Source: Stratiolaelaps scimitus
Lineage: Eukaryota > Arthropoda > Arachnida > Mesostigmata > Laelapidae
NCBI GenBank assembly: GCA_019614645.1
Contig: JABWDB010000001.1
Span: 17,401,501-17,465,500 of the forward strand
DNA: 64,000 bases
Direction: 5' to 3'
A model generated the notes under the pieces. It ran no database searches. It saw only the letters and a list, made by a program, of their open reading frames with translations, and was not told where the DNA came from. This document shows positions 46,700 to 59,628 of the stretch, piece by piece. Numbering within the stretch: position 1 is the first letter of the stretch; the number at the start of each line of letters is the position of its first letter. Position numbers and translations under genes: made by a program.

Positions 46700-49699
46700 A
46701 TATAGCCTAGTTGAGGCGAGGGGTGACGTAAGAGAGACGAAAAAGGCGAATGTATAATACATCTAGACAGGCGTGTCTTCTTGCCACACAGGCGAATCAC
46801 GATGAGAAGATTAAAGGGAAATAACGCATATAGTCCTTCTCTGTTTCATATTGTAGTTCTTATGATCATTATTATTCGCGCAAGTTATTATTATTGTTAT
46901 CACGAAGTACGAGAAGTCACCAGGGATGTCAAGGGCCCATTGTGTCCTGCCCATCTGGCTAGATGAATTTTCGCTCTCGCATTTTTGGCAGCTTTGTCAA
47001 CGAAACCTTCGCCACGCACCGAACACCCTTTTCTCGCGATTGTTAACTCGAGAATATATATATATATGTTACACGTAATTTGTGGCCGCAGTGTCACTGC
47101 CACCCTTGTTTAGTAAGATCCTTCAGCCTTGAAAGATTACATGGCATATGAAAGAATTCGAATCCGCAGAAGTTCATGAACGCGAAGCGAAGTGAACGAA
47201 GCGTGTTGATCAATACAGATCAATGCAGATGTCGATATTGCAAGGTTACGTAACAGCCGCATGCCAGCTTCTCACCAATTCTCAGCAGAGTAAACGAAAA
47301 GGAAAAGTCCAATCGGTGCAGACGAACCGAACGGACGCCAGATCAATAGTAACGCCCTTCAATATGTATCTCGATAGAAACCGAGCGCAAACGGTACTAT
47401 GAGGCCATATGAGGCCGTATGAAAATCGGAGTGCGCTGAAGAATTGTAATGGTGTGTCGGCGAAACGTGCCCGTTGTATGCGCAAAACATGTTCTCTCAT
47501 TACATCGTCGTTTATTCGCACGACATTGTGTCATGCAGGGTTCCTGGGTACCTAGTAAAATCGTACGACGGTAAAAACAGTCAACAGTTAAGCGTGAAAA
47601 CACGCGAAATATATGTCCACCGGGATACGTTGTAACTACGCATAAATGCGCGTTCTTTCGTGGAAACAAGAATGATACTACTATAAAGGCAAGTTATAGT
47701 GACATTGGGACGCTGCAGAACTCAGGGGACAGAGAGAGCGAGAGGAGGAGAAACAATTTGGATTGAACGACAGGGTGACAATCAATCAATAATCGATAAT
47801 AAGCATATGGAAGTGTTTTTGAATTCTACATTGAGTATATCTCGTGTTCGCTCAGTCAGAGATCCTAATAAGACCAGCCAATGTCGTTGAATCTGCTATC
47901 TTTAGTCTTCCCTGGCGTATAACAAAAAAAAAAAGAGAGAAAAAACACATTATACATAGGTTGATAATTGTTTCAATGTAGTGTCCCATACATATCTCTC
48001 TCATAGACCTCGAGTTAGGTCACAACTGATGGTTATGTTGAATAGGGTGCACCACAAAAAGAAAACGCTCGTGTGGTGCCCAAAAACAACTCGGTAGATC
48101 AACGCCTATAACGATTGCCGAAATGTTAATCAATGCGAGTCAGCAGGTCTGCGACGCGTGGGATTTCAGGTGCAATAATGGTTCAAGGCGGCCACTGTTG
48201 TACGGTTCGGCCCAGTACTGCAATGTCACCACCTTGAATGGAATGAGTGATAAATAGGCCCACCGGAAAACGATGGAACCTCTACTTCGCCAACGTGGCG
48301 TTGAGGTAATTACCTTTGACATTCAGATACAGCACGTTTGTCGTTCAAGATGGCAGGCTACTACGCAATGGCAGGGACTATCTTATAACACGCGCTAGGT
48401 ACTGCATATTTATGGATGACTTAACTAGCAATAACTGTGCATAGAGCGTTGTGTGCGATAACAAGCTATGCCTTCCTTGTTCGGTGAGCAGCCTGTACGA
48501 AAGCAGTCTCTATCCGAGGAAAAGGAAAGATAAGGTTAGCTCTTATCTTCCGGAAGGAAACAACGTCTGACAAATCGGCATCTGTATTAGGGGTAAATGT
48601 ACAGGAGTTTCGTTTTTGTTCTGTCTACCTGATTGTCAGTCGCTGCAATGGTACCGGTGTAGCCAATCCGGCAAGTGACCGTAAATGGTATAATCGGTTA
48701 CTCATTTTCCCTTCTATCCCATGGAAATATACATCTATTTTGCAGCTAACGATGTGACACTCTCGCTTCATAACCAATCTTGAATCTGTTATAGCTCTTA
48801 ACGAAAGAAATCGAATATATATATATATATATATATGAATAGCGAAGACGTAAAGATAGAGTGGGAAGAGAGAAAGTAAATTCAAATAATGTCTCGCAAA
48901 AAGCAATAGCATTCATATTGCTACCCGCGGTCTATCCAAATGCGATCAGTTGAAGTCAATACCAATTTAGCTGGAAGTTCTATTGAACACAGTATCCACA
49001 CTTGTCCCGATAAGTTGACACGACCCAATAGGGGTTTATGAATGTCCGAACCCAGCGATTACTAAATATTCATGAGCACTTGAACGGTATTTTAACTCTA
49101 TAGGAAACCGTATATGAATACATAAGTGTCTGAGCAAGGTAATAATCACTCGGAACAAGTGCTAACACGCGATGCTCTAACTATTATGCCCACCCCTTCA
49201 TAGAAATTATGTCCAGGAGGTGAAAAACAAGTCAACATAGGACGTATTATAGATTCGTAGCCACGGAACAGAGATTACATACAACGTAAAGAAGGCAACC
49301 ACAATTTTATGTAGCTGAAACATGCATTTCACAGGGATTAAACGAGACAAACTAAAAATTCGACTTATATTTCAATACCGATTGGGGGCAAAACTCCTCA
49401 GTCAGAGTCACGTTACCTCCCATTGGCGTTAATGATTGAAACCATTATATAATATGTGTCCTCTTCCATCTGAATTTTGAAGTTTTTTGTCTGCACAGTT
49501 GAACGGATAGGTGTGTAGGTCAGTCTCGTGTCCGCGTATAGCGGCAGTGCCGATGGCCACTGGCCACCGATCGATTGCCTCGTCTACAGCGTGTGTTTGT
49601 ATTGCCAGTTCGTGGCGGTCGACGGCAAGTAGCCCGTATTGATTCGAAGGCTTGCTGAAGCGTGCTCGTGCCCAATAGCCCCTCGCAGACAAGTCGACT
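46700..49699. other. unassigned AT-rich DNA with TA arrays
   Basis: A short TA array lies at 47055-47067 and a longer one at 48814-48836. An A/G-rich tract lies at about 47921-47945. No supported gene or interspersed repeat. Confidence 0.45.
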
Positions 49700-49712
49700 G
49701 GGGGGGGGGGGG
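49700..49712. repeat. poly-G run of 13
   Basis: Homopolymer following AAGTCGACT. With the G10 run at 17608 and C12 run at 8708, these are the longest G/C homopolymers here and are error-prone in sequencing. Confidence 0.8.
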
Positions 49713-51677
49713 TACGTAAGGTACACTGACCGTGAATCAGCTGGGTGTGTCACGTCAACGAAACGCGAGATCGAGCGCAGCTCGATGTGCGCAATTGTCT
49801 CGATTCTAAAGACGTTCCAGGACGTTGCATGTCTTTTCTTCGAGCTCATTCTTGGTAGTTCACCCGGATCGTGGCGAATTGGAGGTTGTCGTTTGATTAC
49901 TTTATATAGCAGTTTGTATTCTTAGCACCACTGAACATCACTATGGCGCAATGATGAGCTGAATTCGTGTTCATTGTGTTAAAATTGTTACGTTTGATTA
50001 AGTTTGTAGCCTCTTCTATGCCAAACACGGGTTCTAGTCGTAAGGTGCACTCGGTCGACGCACAGCTATTTGCTGCCGAAATCATACCCTGTTATAGTTG
50101 AGCTGCGTTCGGATTCCACTGGAAATCCTCAAGGAGTTCCACATGCTGAACATTCACTGGTACTCTAGAAGTCTGCAGGGATGACATTCAAACCTCGGGG
50201 GAGCGACCACTCATGTTTGTCGATGAGGACCTCAGGATTGTGACCTTTGCAGTCAACGTCAGCGCGCGGTACCCTCTACTCAAAAGGTGTGATCATTATG
50301 ACTAGTGAGGTCCGGGTTGAGCACGTTCATTTCATAGGAAAATATGACTTGATGACGGTCTTCTTCTTCTTCTTCTGTTAACCGAATTCTTTGTCGGTTT
50401 TGTTCCTGATCTATTGAGTGGTAAAGAGCTTCAGAGTGAGTCGGTAGCACCCGAGAGTGCTTATATAACTTGTCCTTCGCCTTTTCTTACAAAGGAGTTT
50501 GTTCACGGGAGAGAAGGCCTGTCAATTCGATTCGTATCACCCCCTTGAAACACTAATCATTCTTTCATTCAATAGGAGTGTTGCGACAACACTGGAATCA
50601 TTCAGATAGTTTCGTTCGACAAAAAAGGTACAGCTCAGACAGTGTCGTATGTTAAGCAAATTGGAAGCGAATCCTCCTATGAATGAGACAACCACTCCAG
50701 GCTGAGCAACAAAGCGTGAACGATTTAGTATAAATTCATTCGTGCCAATTCAATCTCGGGGTGAACCCCAGGACGATCTGGGACAAGACGCTAATATCAA
50801 TAATAATCCAAAAGGGAAATCGTCGATCTTCCGTTAGCTCGCATCAGCGGTTAAAGCAGCAGCAGTCGCCGTACGGCAGATTCGAGATCCATCGAGACAG
50901 GAATTTCCACTCTGCCGAGCAAAGCCACTAGAAGCAAATGTTTGAAGAGAGAAAGAACGCTTTGAAAGAGCTTTCGAGTGGACTTAAGACATCGACAGAG
51001 GTAGCGAGGGCATACGACGCCAAAACGAATCGCTTAAAGGTTTAGAACACCAGCGCGAGCGTCCGCTCTAAGATCAGCCGCAGCAGCGTGGCGAAAACAG
51101 GGACAAAAAAAAAAGTGAAAGAAAAACGATCGTTGCTGGATACAGAACGAGGCCCGCTGAGAGCCGTGGCAGGACAGCGCCATTCAGTTTCTGTCCTCTT
51201 CGGCGAGTTTTCCACCCTTTGTCTTCGTTCCTGCGACGCAAATGACATAGAGCGGTAAAAAGGCCTGACACCTTTTTCTCTAGTTGTCTAGTTGCTGGTC
51301 GCTGCAGCCCGCTTTCTGTTCGCTGCGCGGTTTTTTTTTGTTCGGTTCGTCTTTCCGTGTTTCCTCTCTTCTATCCGATGAGATCACTGAGACTCCCCGA
51401 AGCAGTACCCACCTCGCTTAGCGTTGTCTAGTTCGGCGACGCAATAGCAGAGTAGCGAACCGCTAACCCCCGAGAGAGAGGCGCTGTTTGGCAATCAATC
51501 CGAAGGGCGACGCTGGACGAGGGGCGTTATCGATGCGGGCTTAGAGGGGATAGAGGGAAGGGCTTCTCTCTGTTGTATGGCCGCTACCAATGAGAGGACA
51601 AGAATGGTAGACTACGCGGCTCAACGAGGCTGGCCGAGCGAATCAACGGATGAACGGGTGAAGGAACAACTGAAGGG

Positions 51678-51720
51678 GATAAAAGCCGCCACGCATCGAG
51701 CCTCATCACAGCCGTGACCG
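51678..51720 (+). promoter_or_regulatory. candidate TATA-containing core promoter
   Basis: GATAAAAG (51678-51685) lies 25 bases before CTCATCAC, with A+1 near 51705. A second initiator-like GTCACTGAC follows at about 51733. The preceding 700 bases are GC-richer than average and carry open frames in several phases. Downstream sequence is CAA/CAG-rich, as in other possible 5' untranslated regions here. No downstream exon can be confirmed. Confidence 0.27.
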
Positions 51721-52595
51721 CTCACAGCGCTCGTCACTGACACTTACAACGGCAACAGCAATAACAGTTCACTGCTGTTTCTCAGGGCTCGGTTTTCTGT
51801 TCTTACTTTTCATGATGTTGAAAAGTGATGCTTCCTGTGTAGCTGTCACACACACACACGCATACACACAGATAGGCCCATGAGTACCGGCACAGACGTC
51901 TATCAAATGATACAGCTCATGCGTTCGCATCAAGGTCATGGTAGGAACGACACACTCGATTCGAGTCGGCGACAGAGTCGGCGCCGGCTGTCCGGTGCCC
52001 GAACTCATGAAAGAAGAATAACAATGACGACAAGGACGTCACACCCTCCCAACTGCTACCATTACTATTTTTCCGTTATTGTACTTTTCGGGAACACGGT
52101 TACGGCCGTTGCGACTGCGGCGGCCGCTCCCGCCGTCCACTAATTTTTCCCACAGATGGTTTTCTTTCAGCCAAAACTCGCTCGTGTTTCTTTGCGTTAC
52201 CCCGTTTGCTCAGGGGGTACATTGACATATCGTTGTTCGTGCTGATGTCCGTCGTGTGATAGGGCTCCAAGTGAAGTTTCTGCTAGTTTGTTATCTTGCG
52301 ATCTCGTGTTATCTCGCCATGTTTCATTAATACAACCATTGTTGATAGATAGATCGTCGTCGCTTCTCGTTGAATGACGGCGACTGATCGAACTCGAGAT
52401 GGGTAGGTGCCACCATTATTTAATGTAGTGGTGTGCAAATTGGCACGATGATTTCTTTAGCTGTATACTTCATTATGTTCGTTTTTCTCTCCACTCGTCT
52501 CGTCGTGTGCTCGATGACAATGAACTGCTAAATTGCACTGCAAGACATTAATCGCCACAACGACCACCGTCTGCTGGTCCGCCATCAGACATGAG

Positions 52596-52597
<2 letters not shown>

Positions 52598-52633
<36 letters not shown>
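52598..52633. repeat. (TA)n microsatellite, longest array
   Basis: About 18 uninterrupted TA units. Confidence 0.92.
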
Positions 52634-52636
<3 letters not shown>

Positions 52637-53778
52637 TCTTTGTCTGGATACACGCCTTGCTACGGGTGAGTATCAACCACTGCTACTGCTCCCTCCGTAA
52701 ACCTGCCAATCATTCCACGATAAGATGGACGAAAGTAATGTTAATCTCCTCAACAACTCAAGGTCATGTATGGCCCAGACGAATGTACAATAGCCATGCA
52801 CGGTTATGGCATAATGATGCTCGTAATTATAAATAATGATCGCGACGTAACATCCGAACCGTGACAACACCCCCTCGGTCTTCAGATGCATCAGCGATCA
52901 AGTAACAGACATATGTCGCATGCACACCCGAGGCGGGCAGATTCATGACGATGGTAGATATGTATATGTCGGATACGCCTCGATAGACTGCTCTCCCATT
53001 TGCCTCACAGCGGCTCCTCGCTATGCTTGTTCTCGCGTCATGATCGTTCTTGCGGATTTCGTCGATTTTCCGCATCCGTTGACGCAAATCGCGCTGTGGC
53101 TCATTGGCGACACGAGTTATTGTTGTTGCGATCTCCAAATGTGATGTCGCCTTTTGCCGTCTCTGCTAAATCGGCCGCAATGGAGTGCGAAATCTGGCTA
53201 AATTTCTGTACCCCAGATATCTTATGATTTTCGACTATTGTCAGACGATTACAGAATGTATCGTGTCAGTTAGTGGAGTCATTGGAGGCATATAATTTGC
53301 GTCGTTCGAACGCTCTCGATGTCTCATAAGGTTTGATCACCGCCACTTTACAGTTTCGTTGCAATTTTTTCGTCATACGGTCGAAGCCGTGTCTAGTTAC
53401 CTGATCTCACTGGTGGGACGTGTAGCGACGATTGGCTGCTGCTGTTGTCGCTCCCAGCGTTGCGATCCACGAGGTCGTCTCTCGGTTCAGCCCGATTGGG
53501 CCAGTGACAAGAGGCAGGACAACAAACGGGTGTTGTCTAGTGCCTAGCTCATGCCCGGACTGTCTCGGATTAATGAACAAACGAACCGTACAAAGAGCGC
53601 AGCAGCAGCAGAGACGCGAGTGGTCGACCCAGTATGGGTGCCATGGTAGGCTACAGCTTCTTTACCGCACGGCTTGTCCCAGCTTATTTGTACAAGTTCG
53701 TTCTGGCCTGTTCAATTTCGCGTTGGCATTGGCGAACACCAGCCAAGGTGGAATTTCGTCCTCGAAGATCTCCACTCC

Positions 53779-53802
53779 ATATATATATATATATATATAT
53801 AT
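53779..53802. repeat. (TA)n microsatellite
   Basis: About 12 units. It is read as Tyr-Ile repeats inside a 182-codon open frame (53432-53980), which is therefore not credible as a gene. Confidence 0.9.
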
Positions 53803-54344
53803 GCCGAATGAATCAGCGATTGTGATTAGGCAATGCTACCCTGTTAAGACCTACCCACTACATAGGTTCCCCTACATTCGAGTTCATCATACTCAACATC
53901 GAGTCTTGTCTATTTGTGAATGTGGACGGGCGTCTCCCTATTCATGCTGTATGCAAATCATTTACCATCAAATAGGATAAAAGAACAGCTGTCATTTAGC
54001 GGCAGCCTTGAATTTAATCTGTCTTACTGAACGCACCTTCACTGCGCTACCGGCCCCTTTAAGAAGCTTTCAACGCTTGTTCATATCTGACACTCTTCTC
54101 TGAGTTCCTCTATTTAAAGAGCGAATCTCGCTGATGCAAGGAGAACCTCTGCCTGTCGTATACCTCCATACATCACTTGCTTTCTTCCAAAGAGTGCGCG
54201 TACCAGGGCAACGTTGCAGATAGCTGTGATCTATTTACATGGGTACATCTTTGCACGAGGCGTAACTGATCGTTGAACGTATGGGGCCGGTAGATATAAA
54301 TGAGCTATGGCATTTACAGTACTACTGGTACTACTACTACAACG

Positions 54345-54392
54345 AAGGGAATTTTCTGGCTGATTCACATCCAACATTTGACGTCCATGGTA
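54345..54392 (-). mobile_element. SINE-1 3' fragment (diverged)
   Basis: In reverse orientation TTTTCTGGCTGATTCACATC and CAACATTTGACGTCCATGGT match the SINE-1 3' end (compare 2761-2807) with several substitutions. A GGTACT-type similarity on both sides is too weak to call a target duplication. Confidence 0.5.
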
Positions 54393-54544
54393 CTGTAGGT
54401 ATTACAGCGACGACGACTGTTACATGCAGAGATGCAGCTACTGCTGTACGTGCATATTGTATCTCATCGGTACATAATATTCATCCGGTGGGTATCGCTT
54501 TCGTTCCGTGGATTCCCGTCAAGCAACTGTCGTAACCAGCCCAA

Positions 54545-54592
54545 TCCGTTTGACTTCTCTCGAGACTCGGACTTCGCGAGAAGTCAAACGGA
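54545..54592. other. 48-base hairpin with perfect 15-bp arms
   Basis: TCCGTTTGACTTCTC (54545-54559) and GAGAAGTCAAACGGA (54578-54592) are exact inverted repeats. After one mismatch the stem continues with CGAG against TTCG, leaving an 8-base loop. It could be a structured RNA element, a regulatory palindrome or a fold-back relic. It is short for a precursor microRNA. Confidence 0.65.
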
Positions 54593-54706
54593 GGCAAAGC
54601 GTACACTTGTGTCGGACTGTTTTCCACAAATAGTACCGGGCGTACATGGGTGGATCGAGACAGTCACCCGCCCACCGAGGGTTTGAACTTCGTGAACCGT
54701 TGGCTC

Positions 54707-54732
54707 GCTGGCTGGCTGGCTGGCTGGCTGGC
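54707..54732. repeat. (CTGG)n tetranucleotide repeat
   Basis: Six CTGG units followed by CCAGCC, so the end can pair back on the repeat. Confidence 0.85.
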
Positions 54733-57700
54733 CAGCCGTGGCCGCGGGTACGACGTCGAGACAAGAAAAGCTCTTAGCTCTTTGTCCTGCCGTCGCCGCC
54801 GTTGCCGCTGCCCTGGAGGAGGCCACGAACTACGGGCAAAAAGCCTGTTAACGCCTGGCGCTGGCCGTCTACTGCAGCAGCTACAGCACCAGCAGCCGTG
54901 CGGTGTGTGAATTTTTCATTGGACAAGCTCCGTATCGGGTCGACCCGGCCGTGGCAGGCCTTCGATCGGCCGTTCAGCATCCGGCTGGACAGACGGCAGT
55001 AGTAATATGGACAAGGCTCAAAGGCAGAGCAGGCGGTGCCGATGCCGTTCTGATGTCTCAACGCCAATACACGTACATACGAACTCCGTGAATCGGCCTC
55101 GAGCGCCCACGACCGACGTCACCCCCACCTCTGGCTGTTACTAGTCAGCCCATGCTACACAGCCCTCGTCAGTCCTCACCGACTCGGCCAATAGAAGCGA
55201 CTGCTTCTCCCACCTGTGGTTGTTCATACACAGCCTCCCTTCATCTCCACACTTCATCATCACCCTTCCCACGATGCAGCTCTACATCTAAAACTCCCTG
55301 GAGTCAAGCAGAACCTCTGGATCATTTGGCAAAGTCTCCGACGCATTACCATTCAATAAGGTTCTTGCTGCCTGCAGTTATCTTATGTCATGTTTTGTGA
55401 TGCTTTCAGCACACACACACCCATAGCCGCTAAAGAGGAACTGACAACCAACCGTCTGCTTAACTTGTACATATGACATATACATATGATTGCATTGTAC
55501 ATAACTAATGACAGGACTTCATTGGAAGCATCGGGCTGGTATCGTCTTGCATGGCAATACTGTTTGCATATACATATTGTATTATTGCATATTTGCTATT
55601 CCTGTCAGTCAGTTTTTTAACCATCATTTTCTATCTTCCCCTGCACCCTGTTTACGGCACGTGGCGAAGAGGCGATACTCGCACATCCCATTAGGTTGTG
55701 CGTAACAATATGCATTAGGGTCAACGAAGGCAGCGTCGCCGATGCTGTTGCCTCTTTGCCTATCTGCTGCTGCCAATGATGTGAGTTAATGTTTCCGTTC
55801 CAACGACGACTCGTCCTGAGTGACTTTGACGTGGAACACCGCAGCAGAGACTGACTCTGAGTCCAGCAGCAGTGAAGCCTCCTGCTGCGTTTCTCTGAGC
55901 TGTGGTTAGGGCAGATACCTATCGTATACAAATGTATGTAAGCTTCGGGCAGCCGCTGCTGGTCCGGCCTTTGCCAGTTGCAAAGGCTGAAAGGAACAAC
56001 AGACAGCGGAAAGGGCGACGTGACCTCGCCGACCTCATGGGTCCCATCACTCACATTGATGCGGTACACACACGCACAAACGCGCTCGGATGCGCACAGC
56101 ATGGCTATACAACGTCGCCGGTGGCTACGATGGCGATGCTACGAAACGCACTCTACTAGCAGCCAAATCTGGCCTAACTAACCCGGTGTCGCGGACGATG
56201 GACACTCTGAGGGCGGGGGCTGACTTGTTCAAGCTGGTCTGAGCATAGCATTTGTTCTCTCTGTACGCATAGCTAGAAGAGTGGTAAGCAACACATCAGA
56301 CGTCGGCAGCACTAAGCATTATTTCTGTGCTGGCCTTGGTCGTATTGCAGTCGTGTCGCTACAACAACAAGGACAACAAAAACAATGGAACTCGGCCTTT
56401 AGCTTTCTTCTGCATCACGCAATAAACACATTTCACTTAGCGCTTATACTGGCGAGATTATCATCTGTTACCGAATCGCGTATATTTCTTATGGTATTAT
56501 TCATTGCATTTATCAATGTTAATGCTGCATTAGTCCATTTGCGGCGCGAAGGCCACATCAGGCCGAAGGAAGCGTTCCGTCTGCTGACCCAAAGTATGAC
56601 CTCTCTTTGACATTCGATGCCTTCGGTAAAGATGACGAAGTTTTCTCGAACATAGTAATGAGTCTGAATGGGTAATACATTTATACGCCTGAAAAGGTCT
56701 GTAGTGTGCAACGATACCGAAGTGCGTATTGAGAAGGTGATAATATCCAGAGTGGCTAGCGTCGATTAACGCTATCAGCAAATAATTCAAGAAATCGCTG
56801 TAAACCAAACCGGCTGAAAACGGAACCCGGAAGTTCGAAATTTATTCTCCACAGACACGAACGCTGGCTGGTCTTCTCTCGCTAATGGATATCTATTGAC
56901 GATATCTAGCAGGAAGTTTTAACTCGTGCGCCTATGGTGTTGCGCCGACGGTGGGCTCAAATCAGACACTTAAAGGATGGTACAAGAGAAGTTTTCAACA
57001 AAGAAAACTAATTCCGGTATATTTCATGTAACTGGATAGCACACAGCGAGTTGTGTCAATAATAAAGGATCCATAATAATCCAGGCCGATGTCGCTATAT
57101 CATGGAAACTACGGCAATGACATCCTGCGTTGTGGTTCCTTGTCATGAACGTGCTTCAATAAAGGCAGCGAGATATCAATATTTAAAATGCGTCTTGCCA
57201 TTTTGTCAACGCATCTATACCTAGAATGAGTTGAATTGTTCGCATCAAAGAGCATGTGACCTCCAGATGTGACCGAGTTGTCTGTGCTAAACAGTTCGAC
57301 TCGTTGATTCTGAGTTCGCATGTCAAATCGAAGTTCAATTGAACTCTACGCAGTATTTACAGCAGAGATAGCTAGATGATTGAATACTACTCATTAGGCT
57401 GTCGCTCCAAAGGCTGATTGATTATCGCTTCTGCCGTAGCGGGGAGCGAAAGTGGGCGTGTTCAACCAACAGCCATCATGTACGCCAATGGCCATCCTAA
57501 CTATTTGCTTTCGAACTCATTGGATTCCCTTCAATTATGGATATTGTGTCTTACACCACCAATGTTGTTAACGTGCTTTATGTACGATCGACACAATCCC
57601 GAGCACAATCCGTAGTTTCGCTGACAAAGAAGGGTTTGCAGGCCGAGCCCGGGCATCCGCCCACATCCGATGCGGTTCGCCAGTCGACGGCGCATTACCC

Positions 57701-58104
57701 AATTGTCGACAAGACGAAAACCAGAACACAGTGAAGCCAGCCCTCGCTGCACCAGCTAATTCATGTCTCGGGTCGAAAAGTCTGGATTGGTCCAGCCAGC
57801 AGCTCAGGCTGGTCCTCTGACATCCCTCATCAGATACTTGCATTTTGAAATCGCGCTCGAACGTCGGCCTGGAACAATGGCGTGCTAATTCGAGGTGATC
57901 ATGTTGATTCATTCAAGGGCATCCAACACAATGGCTTATTTCTATTTCTTCTATTCCTATTATATAGGCATTCGGTGAATATTACATCTATAGGGGGCGC
58001 TAGGTACCAGAAAATAAATGAGATAACACGTATTTGCCGACGCAAGAAATTCCCATAGTGTGTAATCATTGTACTAGACGCAGAGCTTGTCTTTGTGGAT
58101 AATT
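54733..58104. other. unassigned DNA, GC-rich to about 56200 then AT-richer
   Basis: Several overlapping frames on both strands around 54774-55091 and 55617-56181 are driven by CTG/CAG and GCC triplets. Frames at 56433-56808 and 57568-57912 (minus) show no motif. Nothing is supported as a gene. Confidence 0.4.
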
Positions 58105-58109
58105 TGACA

Positions 58110-58147
<38 letters not shown>

Positions 58148-58152
58148 TGTCA
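58105..58152. repeat. perfect 48-bp palindrome enclosing (TA)n
   Basis: TGACAGCGC at 58105-58113 and GCGCTGTCA at 58144-58152 flank 15 AT units, and the entire 48 bases equal their own reverse complement. A second TA array with near-palindromic TGTTTATA/TATAACA ends follows at about 58194-58233. Confidence 0.88.
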
Positions 58153-58984
58153 TATTATATAATATAAATTATAATCATCCCCCACTACCATTATTGTTTA
58201 TATATATATATATATATATGTATATGTATATAACAGCACATTTGAAAGGTTCCAGTGTGTACAGTTATTGCGAATACGAGAAACTGTCATCGAAGAGCCA
58301 AAGGTTCGGGAGCGCGGAGGGCAATGTATATCACCGTGAAACGTATTGCCAAGCAGAACGTACATGACAGGCATCTGCACATGTTATAGCATATGTCGGA
58401 GTCGGGTTGTCTTTAAAGACCGCTTTGAGCGCGCAGAGAATTGATCTGCAGGAATGTGTTGAATCCATTGTTGAACCATCTCCTTTCACGCAGAGGACAG
58501 CATTCGACAATGGGCTCAGTTCGAAAACACATCAGCAAAAAGATCATACCCATTTCGAGGTTTACACCACATTGGTTTGCATTGTCCCATATTCACCGCC
58601 GCCCCTTTCCCGACAAACTCCAAGCCATCCCTCCCACCCATAGTGGCGGATCGTCAGCGAATTCGGTTGTCCGTTCGCCTCCAGAAACCGCCTTTGTAGG
58701 CACAAATAGGTTGGCTGTCCTGCGAACAAAAGCCTGCGGCAACCTTACGTTCTACTAAACATAATGCCCAGTCGATTGTATGTCTCGACCGTCACACGGC
58801 CTTCTCCCGCTTCACAGCTTTCATCTTTCGTCGCCACCTTTTGCTGCTTTCTCACTGAGCTAATGCACCCGCAATATTTATGCTGTGTTGCGTCTCCTGC
58901 GTGGTTCACGCAATGATTCCGTGTCCGAAATCCGTTGCCCACGTTCGACGTAAATCGCTTATAAACTCTCTCTCTCTCTCTGTA

Positions 58985-59580
58985 TACAGTGGTGTGCATA
59001 AACTTAACGCACCCCTATATTTCAACAAATCGTTACAAAGAATACACACTTGAGGAATTTATTCTGTATCAGATTAATGTAATACTTATCAAATAACATA
59101 TACACCACAAAGAACAGCGCATATGACGTCGCATGCAGCCTGCTACAACAAAATGTGTCATATTTCGGTTGTGCAAAATGATAACACACCTTCAGTTATC
59201 GAGTGTTCTCGCTGAATTAATCCAGTTTGTGTTGAGCATTCAAGCGCTACTGTAGTCATGAAACACGCTTCGAGCCTTACTGATGCAGAGAAACCAGTTA
59301 TTACTGCTTTACACCTAGCAGGGAAGCCCCGGCTGCAATTGATAGAGAAATTGAGAGAAGTCGTTAGCACAAAAAAACAAGAACTAATTCGGCGAGAACA
59401 CTCGATAACTGAGGGTGAGTTATCATTTTGCACAACCAAAATGTGACACATTTTATTGTAGCAGGCTGCATGCAACATCATATGCGCTGTTCCTTGTGGT
59501 GTGTATTTAATTAGACACGTACATTAATCTGATACAGAATAAATGACTCAAATGTGTATTCTTTGTAACTATTTGTTGGA

Positions 59581-59583
<3 letters not shown>
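58985..59583 (+). mobile_element. internally deleted Tc3-like copy (MITE-like)
   Basis: Starts CAGTGGTGTGCATAAACTTA at 58987 after TA and follows the left TIR of the 28763 element with roughly 10 percent differences. It keeps the first ~40 codons of the transposase region (from about 59259). It then jumps from the position equivalent to about 29140 to about 30082 of the full copy, losing some 940 bases. The right arm follows inward to GTTGGAATATA, where the last ~30 bases of the TIR are missing and a (TA)n(GA)n array takes over. The two arms share variants absent from the other copy (for example TTGTGCAAAATGATAAC), so it belongs to a separate subfamily. It cannot encode transposase. Confidence 0.85.
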
Positions 59584-59622
<39 letters not shown>

Positions 59623-59628
59623 GGGGGG
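59581..59628. repeat. (TA)n(GA)n G-run array replacing the TIR end
   Basis: About 11 TA units, then about 9 GA units, then seven G. It begins inside the ATATA of the expected TIR sequence. A CT array (58966-58981) abuts the other end of the same element. Confidence 0.85.

Noticed and set aside
49700..49712. Poly-G and poly-C runs (also 17608-17617 and 8708-8719) as quadruplex or regulatory sites
   Set aside because: Single uninterrupted homopolymers without the four-run pattern; possibly length errors.
53432..53980. 182-codon plus-strand ORF
   Set aside because: It runs through a (TA)n array read as Tyr-Ile repeats, has no ATG at its start and shows no domain.
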